Position numbers and translations under genes: made by a program | Shown: one piece after another, positions 57,603 through 64,000 of the stretch | How the letters are laid out: each line of letters begins with the position of its first letter | How positions within the stretch are numbered: position 1 is the first letter of the stretch | Source of the DNA: Diploscapter coronatus | Lineage: Eukaryota > Nematoda > Chromadorea > Rhabditida > Rhabditidae | Assembly: GCA_964036155.1 (NCBI GenBank) | Contig: OZ038422.1 | Coordinates: 85,707,201-85,771,200 of the forward strand | Direction: 5' to 3' | DNA length: 64,000 nucleotides | The notes under the pieces: model-generated | What the model was told of the DNA's origin: nothing | Seen by the model: the letters and a program-made list of their open reading frames with translations, nothing else | Database searches by the model: none

Positions 57603-59366
57603 ATGTTCAAATGGCGAAAATCGCTACCTTTCACGATAGTTTTGGTATGTATGCAAGCTCATCGTTATTTCGATGATTCTGAGTTATTTTCATTTTCATT
57701 TTAGTATCAATTATTTATCGACACGATTGATGCGTGTGGTTGTGCGGCTCCTGTGATGTGCATTCCTCGACCCTGCGTCATGCAAGTGCAGGTCTGCCCA
57801 CCTCCTGCCCCCTGTCCTCCTCAGTAAGTTATTTCGGAAGCTTCGAGAAATTATCCGACTTTTTTAGATTCTGTCCGCCGCCGCCAATTTGGTATGTAGC
57901 TTTATCCGAGTGTTTTCAGTAAAATAATGGATCCGATTTTATCCCCCCACCTCCGCCTCCTCAGATGTGCCCTCAGCCTCCTCCGTGCCCGTGCTCAGGA
58001 GCTAGTTCCAGTTATAGCGGTTATATTGTAGGTTTTTTTTTTTTTTTTTTTTTTAAATTTAATGCTTCCAAATATTTTATTGTCGGAGATTTAATCATTC
58101 GAAAACATCGCTACGCCGCGCAATTTGAAGTGGTATGACGGTCGGGAGAGGGTATAGAGGCGATCTCTTACTTTTACATACTTTTTCGGCTTCCCGTATT
58201 TATAGGCGGCTGTATTTACAGGCAGGTGGGAGAGGATAGAGAATGTGGGAAAAGTGGAGAAATAAGAAAAAGCTGTCTGTGTCTGTCATCCGTCTGTAAA
58301 TACAGGGGGCCGACTTTTTCTTCAAGTTGTGAAGATTGTCTTTTTTACATTCTCGAATTGCCTGATTTCATATGCAACCCTACTACGGCTATCGAATGGC
58401 GCAGATGCCGATGCAAATGCAGCAAGCGCCGATGGCTCCATTCTATGGATCATCGTACCAGTCGAGTGGTGGAATGAGTGCCTCTGGAGGATGCGGTGGA
58501 CAGACTTCATCGGGATGTGGTGGTATGAGTCATTTTTGATTACTTTACAGTATTAAATTGTTTTTGGAAGCTGAAGTAGTATCGATAAGATTGAAGATTT
58601 ATAAAACTGAAAAAAACATTCATTTGAGCGCGAGTCCTTCAGCTCAGATATAATCAATACTGACGAATAGGAGGACTGTTAAAACTCCGAATTTGCTAAT
58701 GAGTATTCATTTAGGAGGCTGCTCTCAAGGCGGTGGATGTTCAAGTGGTTGCTCTGGGGGTTCTTCTGCGCAGCAAACTCAAGTAGCTCCTTCTTCTGGT
58801 TATGCTGTTGCTGCAAAAACCGGATCTCAGGTTTACAATTTATGATATTATAGATTGGAAGTGAACGTCGATATTCAAAAATTGCGCTACCAAATTCGAT
58901 TTCTAATTGCTGCATAGATATAATATATCGACTTTGCTCTCCAATCAACGGTAGGAAAAAATTATGGCGATATATTCAGAACGACTGCTGCTCAGGGTGT
59001 TCGTCACCATGCAAATACCGAAGCCGAAGAAAGGCTTACTCTTCGAAAACCATGGATCCTGCTTGCAATTCTGAGGAGTTTAGGGAAATCATTATTCAGG
59101 TCGAATTTTTGCGGGTAATTTCCTGAAATGCCATTTTTCAGTATGTGAATGATGATGTGTCTGATTCGAAGCGATTGATACAATCGGCCGCAGAAGAAAT
59201 GATGGGCTACGAAGTGAACGTAATTTGCGCTAGGGGAGAATTTGGGTAAAAATTTCATTTTTTCTTCCCCAATTTTGTTTTATTTTTCAGATATGTCGTC
59301 CACACCGAGCATTACTGTATGGCATCACGAGGACAAATTTCTTGTTACGTATTTAGAGCGTTGTAA
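57603..59366 (+). CDS. Ground-like (GRL) domain secreted protein
   Basis: The N terminus (FKWRKSLPFTIVLYQLFIDT) looks like a signal sequence, followed by Cys/Pro-rich ACGCAAPVMC and CPPPAPCPP repeats, a Met/Gln and Gly/Ser/Cys-rich middle (MAQMPMQMQQ; CSQGGGCSSGCSGG), and a C-terminal ground-like domain: CNSEEFREIIIQ, SDSKRLIQSAAEEMM, VNVICARGEFGYVV, HYCMASRGQISCYVF, stop 59364-59366. Junctions include TGGTAT/gtagct to CAG/ATGTGC. One acceptor before the Met/Gln block (about 58378-58420) is unclear because no AG precedes atgcaaccctactacgg. Ground-like proteins form a nematode extracellular family related to the hedgehog-like groups and are linked to cuticle. Introns include a T-run (58030-58052) and a TIR-element relic. 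Confidence 0.75.
58855..58946. mobile_element. TIR element relic, copy 1
   Basis: Shares gtcgatattcaaa, caaattcgatttctaattg and ctctccaatcaac with 62960-63096, in the same order. Shorter and more decayed; lies in a ground-like gene intron. Confidence 0.5.
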
Positions 59367-60102
59367 ATTTAATGAGATTTTAGATTAATAATAAAGTTTG
59401 TATCCTGTAATTTTTGTTCTTTCATAAGTTTTGGAGAAGAATTTTGTCGCTGGTTTTGTGACGAAATTTTCGCATTTTCACTTCGCAAAAATACGCTAAC
59501 GGTTTTGTGCTGCTTTTGCTCGCCACGTCACAATGGATATTTAGTGTACTTGTTTGCACAAAATTTGTGGATATGAAAATGGAAAGTGTGAGATAAAAAT
59601 TAATTGATCAGATCATGACAGCAAAAAACGTGCGAAAAGTTAACGACGAATATTTTATGTGAAAGTTTCTCAACATTTTGCTGTAATTCAAATTCTAGAT
59701 TGTGAAATTTATGTATGATAAATCAATCAGAACTTTGACAAGCTTTTGCACTCTTGGCGAACCTACAAATGACATGTATTGATAATCCTGATAAGATAAG
59801 ATGATGAGCATCTTTGATGTGATGCTCAAGTTCTTAATTCACAAAAAATTGATTTGAATGGGATGGATAGTTAGCGGTTTGCTGATGGTTGGTGCACGTA
59901 TGTGCAAACAAAAGTGGCTGCTGCTGCCTAGGGGCAATTGCTCTATTCCTTTATTGCTCTTCGTCTATAAAAGCCGCACCTTTTGCCATCCGACTTTTCT
60001 CATTTTTGGCTGCTGGCGTATTCCAGTCATCGCTGCTCGATCAGACCCCACCTATTTTTGGGCTCAGGAACCAAAAATATCACCTAAATTCATAGTTTAA
60101 AA
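59367..60102. promoter_or_regulatory. Promoter of the lustrin-type gene with clustered GATA sites
   Basis: GATA words cluster at 59780-59800 (ttgataatcctgataagata). A TATA box (tataaaag) lies at 59966-59973, 137 nt before the ATG. GATA clusters of this kind are typical of nematode intestinal genes; intestinal expression is inferred. Confidence 0.5.
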
Positions 60103-61255
60103 ATGCACGCATATTTATCAGCAGTATTCGTGACAATTTCGATGATCTATCTCGTAAATGGTAATAAAGAATATTATTTGATTTTATCTTTATATATGGA
60201 AGAATATCGAATTTAGCACAAAGTGAATGCTACCACCCATTCTTGGAATCGACTGGAAAGCCATGCAAGTCGGACGCCGATTGTGCTTCTTCAAAGGGGT
60301 TCTGTATTATGAGCATTTTCAAGAATGCCCATGTGTGCTGCCAACCAAAGCCTGGGACCGTTCAGCCACGTAAAATATTCAGATGACATGATTTACTTTT
60401 CAAATTTCTATCCCTGATAGCGAAGGAGCTTTATTCTATGATGACGATTATCGACTTATACACCAATTTTCCGACTTCCTATGGTTGTCACGAGCTGCTC
60501 TCCATCACCGTTTGTAGTTGCCACTAAATTTCCGAGCTGGGGTGTATGGACTGAATGACCTCTTGTATTCCACACCCACACCCACTTTTTCTTTTCTCCT
60601 ACCTCCAACTCTCCTACTCTTCCCCCAAAAAGTGCATAATGTGGAATACAAATGGGTGTGGGTATGAAATATAGAGGGCCGGACTGAATAGCTTGTGGCA
60701 ATGCAAATTTTGATTATGACCAGTCTGTGACAAATACAGAAAATCTCGTTTTTCTTCTTCCATAAATTACATGACAAGTTCATTCTCATAATAGGAAAAG
60801 AGTTTCAACGACTATTTTTTGAATTTCTCAGAATGTCCGTCCGGCTATAAGTCGACTTCGATGCCTATTCTGTGCAACCCAGCAGCTAACCCAAATTCCC
60901 TCAGCGAATCTTGTCCAACCGGAGAGACATGTCTCAACAGTGTTACTCAATTCACAAAGGTATTTTCCCCATTGTCAGGGGTTTGATAAACTGAGGCGAA
61001 ATAATTAACGTACAAAATTGAATAACCAATATATTTATGCGTTTTTGCTGAGTTTTCCATCAAAATCATTCCTGAAGCGCTCAATTTCCGTCAATGTGAT
61101 TGCAAACCACGAACTAAAATTTGCATAAAAATGCATCCTTTTGTCTCAATTGATCGCGGTCATCAACACTAACTGATTTATTGTTCAATTTTCATATTTC
61201 TTTGCAGGGAACATCTGCGAAGATCCAGAACGCGCTATGCTGTAAGAAGGTCTAA
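60103..61255 (+). CDS. Small secreted lustrin-type Cys-rich protein
   Basis: Four exons with clean GT-AG junctions, about 125 residues. Exon 1 is a signal peptide (MHAYLSAVFVTISMIYLVN, then AQ). Exon 2 (60218-60370) carries CYHPF, KPCKSDADC, GFCIM, HVCCQP. Exon 3 (60834-60960) reads ECPSGYKSTSMPILCNPAA, then SCPTGETCLNS, the nematode lustrin-like repeat pattern (C-x-Y...C-P...CP-x-G-x-x-C...CC). Exon 4 ends NALCCKKV and TAA 61253-61255. A secreted, disulfide-rich role is inferred. Intron 2 holds an inverted repeat with 12-bp perfect arms (60563-60574 and 60640-60651). Confidence 0.75.
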
Positions 61256-61580
61256 CTTCTAATTTCGTTCTGTGCCATACGTCATACGTCTTTCCGAGAT
61301 TGTCTTTCACTTGAAGATTCGATTTTTTTCAATTTTATTGTAAGAGTCTGTCCAGACGTTAGTTGCCAATGCCATTTACAACCTGTAACTTGCAACTCGC
61401 TCGAAATAGCATTGAAAATCAAGAGAGTATGAGAAATACAATCGCGTTCTCTTCACTTCTTATGCTATTTCGAGCGAGTTGCAATGCAACTAAGTATGAA
61501 CGCTCCCTAAGAAATCGATTACCGAATAAACGGCTTTGTTTTCGATGAATTTTGAAAATTTTAAGAAAGAACAATTCTTA
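61256..61580. other. 3' flank with a perfect-arm inverted repeat
   Basis: No gene seen; contains the hairpin element at 61390-61484. Confidence 0.45.
61390..61484. mobile_element. 95-bp inverted-repeat element with 23-bp perfect arms
   Basis: The arms run 61390-61412 and 61462-61484, with core aactcgctcgaaatagcat on one side and its exact complement on the other. Outer sequences (gttagttgcca / tgcaactaagta) hint at a slightly larger element. Non-coding. Confidence 0.65.
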
Positions 61581-61589
61581 AAATGTGAT

Positions 61590-62010
61590 TTTCCAACCTC
61601 GACATTTCCATCTTTCGACCGATAGCGATGATAGTGTTGATGATATGGTAGATGGGGAAGACGAGGATTGTCAGGAACGGTAGGAACAGGACCGCTTTGC
61701 CGACGTGACGAATCATCTGTAGCTTTTCTTACCCTTGCTGTAACTGGATCACTTCTGCGGGACCTTGCTGAGTAGAGCATCTGAGCGAAGGCGAGCGATC
61801 CGGGCAGTAACGCTAACTGAAAAAATCATATCAAAATCAGGGACTTTTTTGCCTATTAGAAGTTGCTGTTGGCAATTACTATATGATGACGAGGTGACGA
61901 TTTAATTGGAGATGGGGGAGGGAAAAAGAGTAGCGCGAAGTAGATGTTCATGCAGGTGAGAAAGTCCTGATTGAGCAGCTGATTGTCCCATCTGTCCATC
62001 TGAAAAATTG
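61590..62010 (-). CDS. Possible membrane-protein fragment, unresolved
   Basis: On the minus strand, after cag at about 62001 the frame reads MDRWDNQLLNQDFLTCMNIY, then FALLFF. After ttttttcag (about 61816) a second block reads LALLPGSLAFAQMLYSARS. Downstream, a different frame encodes a strongly hydrophobic stretch (AVLFLPFLTILVFPIYHI) right after gtaagaaaagctacag, which is too short for an intron. It may be a real multi-pass protein with a frame problem, or a pseudogene. No family was confirmed. Confidence 0.28.
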
Positions 62011-62233
62011 TTACCCTCTTGTAGCTAGCAGGCTCTTTTCTAACAATGAGACCTATCAAGCGGTGTATCATACATGGGGGTATGATAGACAAGTGGTTAG
62101 AAATGAGCTCGGACACACAAACAGAAAAGCACACTTTACAAAAATACTAAAAAGGAGATTTGTGGAGCTTTAATAATTCTTCAGTATTATTTATATAATC
62201 TTTTATTCTATTTATTTTTATACACGTATTTAT

Positions 62234-64000
62234 TTACATATGTTCTGAGCAACTTCCTGAGACAAATGAGTATGAAGGTGGTGGTGAGCTGGGCAGTTCT
62301 GTATCTGAAATAATTTTGAACCTCCTTAAGATTTATATAAATACCTTTATTCTGCATCGGGGCGACTTTCCGTTTGTATGGTTTGAGCCAAAATTGTTCG
62401 AATATCACAAATGACGCTGCAGCGAAGACGGAGAAAATGATTAGAATTAGCAAATACCATTGAAGTTCTAAATATGGTGAATAGAAGAAGGCCGCACTCG
62501 ATAGACCGCACTGAATTTAAAATTTTCCCATTTCTAAATTAAAATGATAATAGTGTACCTGCCAGAACTTAAATATAGCAAAGGTTTGACTACTTTTATG
62601 AGAAAATGCATCACAGAGGAGGGAGTAGATTTGGGTATTCCAGCCTAAAATATGTAATTCTAAGAAAATCATTATTAAAAAATTCCCTACAAGCATCTCC
62701 AAATCCAAGAAGAAATCCAATTGCATAGGTAACGGGCAAATTCGGCGTCCACAAGTGTCCTGAGCTGTCGGTCTTTTCGATTGAAGCTCTCGAAGGGAAG
62801 TTCATGTAGGACAGAACGAAGCAGGCCAGGTGTACGATCGCTCCCAGGAGGACAATTTTCTCACGACCAATACGCCGAGTATAATCGCCAAGAATGCCAA
62901 AGATTAGGCCCGCTAGAAAGTACGAATTTGAAGAATTATTTCCAACTTATATTATTTGTTGGGAGAGAACACGTCGATATTCAAACATTACACGCTATTC
63001 GTCCCTCGTTTCTCTTCGACACGATCCACTCTATTTCGCTCCTTCAAATTCGGTTTCTAATTGTTGTTGCATGAATATCGATTTTACTCTCTCCAATCAA
63101 CAATACTTACCTATCATTTGGCCGAGCCCAGAGGCGACCGAATTCAAAGCCAAATACGAGTTTGTATGGTTACCCAATTGTGTCGTAAATGATATACAAG
63201 TGGGATAGATGCCTAAAGAAAATTCCACTTATAATTAGCATTTTTTTTTTTATAGATTTACGTAATTTGTACAAATTTAGATGGCAGTGTTTATATGTAC
63301 GAAATTTTGCTTTGTCGTTACTTACCAGTCCAGTAGCTTTGTTCAATCCCGGTATAGGCGAAGACGACGGCCAACAGGAGCATTTCCTGTGTTATCAACA
63401 TCCGGAACGTCGAGCCTAAAATTTTTCTTTATGCAAATAAACATAAAAAAAATATTATACCCAAAAGTTCTCCATAGCTCTGGTTCATTTTCTTCTTTTC
63501 ATATGGAGGTCTCCTGAGGAACAGCAAAATTAACGCTGCTACAATCGCCATACCGGTGAATGTTCCATATAAGATACGTACCTGCAATAATGTATCGTTG
63601 AATATGAACTCTATACATAAATGATGACTTACCGTTTTCATCGATATTTCATCCGTCGTATCTGATGAATGGAATACGATGTAGAGGAAAATTCCCGCTC
63701 CGATTAGACTAAAATGCATAATAGTATTATTCTTAAAATATTGAATAATAAAATACCAAGTCTGCTGAAGGCCCCATAATAAAGCGCTGTTTCGACTAGT
63801 CGTTTGTTCTGTGCAATTTTGAGAAAGATACGTTCCTTGGCCAGTCCATAGAATTGCCGCTCCAAATCCAAGTAATACGCTTGTAATATAGAGGTAGACC
63901 TCATTCAGGAGTAGAAATCCAGCCTAATACTGATAGTCTAGATGATTTTCGTGATAAATGGCAACCTGGAAACAGGCATAGCAAAGAATGCCTGCCACCA
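62234..64000 (-). CDS. UNC-93-like multi-pass membrane protein (5' end outside window)
   Basis: Eight to nine exons in frame from the right edge to TAA 62236-62234. Exon pieces in order: VAGILCYACFQ (edge to 63966), LNEVYLYITSVLLGFGAAIL with WTGQGTYLSQNCTEQT (63926-63755), GAGIFLYIVFHSS, YGTFTGMAIVAALILLFLRR, ITQEMLLLAVVFAYTGIEQS, LGDYTRRIGREKIVLLGAIV, AIGFLLGFGDACWNTQIYSL, FKFWQ and LLILIIFSVFAAASFVIFEQ, then a Ser/Pro-rich tail. The WTGQGTYL and GDACWNTQ segments are hallmarks of the UNC-93 (MFS-like) family. C. elegans UNC-93 regulates a two-pore K+ channel; UNC-93A proteins are broader, so the exact role is open. One intron contains a TIR element (62960-63096). Confidence 0.85.
62960..63096. 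mobile_element. 137-bp TIR element in an unc-93-like intron
   Basis: The left end gggagagaacacgtcgatat, continuing tca, is an imperfect inverted copy of the right end tgaatatcgattttactctc, continuing tcc. A relic of the same family is in the ground-like gene (58855-58946). Confidence 0.6.

Noticed and set aside
1..64000. CRISPR arrays, prokaryotic operons, integrated viral genomes
   Set aside because: The window is intron-rich nematode DNA; no such arrays, rRNA genes or viral-type genes were seen.

Overview
The window is nuclear DNA from a nematode, most likely a rhabditid-type species. The evidence is AT-rich sequence, many short introns (42-50 nt up to a few hundred), probable trans-splice acceptors just before start codons, and nematode-specific protein families: a cuticle collagen, a ground-like protein, ShK and lustrin-type small secreted proteins, a CED-7/ABT-class ABCA transporter and an UNC-93 family protein. 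Gene models were built by hand from splice sites and protein-family logic; exon edges are approximate where stated.

Left part (0-15 kb). A minus-strand PABIR/FAM122-like PP2A inhibitor gene (702-4174) is divergent from a small one-TM protein gene (5692-6467). Next on the plus strand are a secreted serine beta-lactamase-like protein (8213-10685), an unrecognised conserved-looking protein ending in a Cys-pair motif (11393-12877), and a membrane-anchored spermidine-synthase-fold protein (13225-14710). The last two are close enough to be an operon.

Repeat zone (15-19 kb). Non-autonomous hAT-like elements sit here, with one arm of a 1.5-kb inverted segmental duplication whose other arm lies at 41.2-42.7 kb. 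Both arms carry pieces of gene 3' ends, including a coiled-coil exon and the tail of the GABA transaminase gene.

Middle (19-46 kb). A complete full-length ABCA transporter gene covers 19207-32205 (+). A cytochrome P450 (35352-39118, -) is followed by the second duplication arm, a coiled-coil 3' gene fragment, and gta-1, a mitochondrial 4-aminobutyrate aminotransferase (44259-46257, -).

Right part (47-64 kb). An extremely intron-split cuticle collagen (47053-49532, -), a Ser/Pro-rich unknown protein (50419-52239, +), a tandem array of three small secreted ShK-domain genes with matching promoters (53105-56817, +), a ground-like domain gene (57603-59366, +), a small lustrin-type secreted protein (60103-61255, +), a poorly resolved membrane-protein fragment, and the 3' part of an UNC-93-like gene (62234-64000, -) that runs off the end. 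Several products (collagen, ground-like, ShK, lustrin-type, lactamase-like) are secreted, but nothing shows that the genes form one pathway.

The most notable signals are four well-supported GC-AG introns in three genes plus a fifth possible one, frequent 3' splice sites that lack the usual nematode C at -3, the ShK triplet, the micro-exon collagen with one non-canonical junction, and the inverted duplication that cuts a gene inside an exon.
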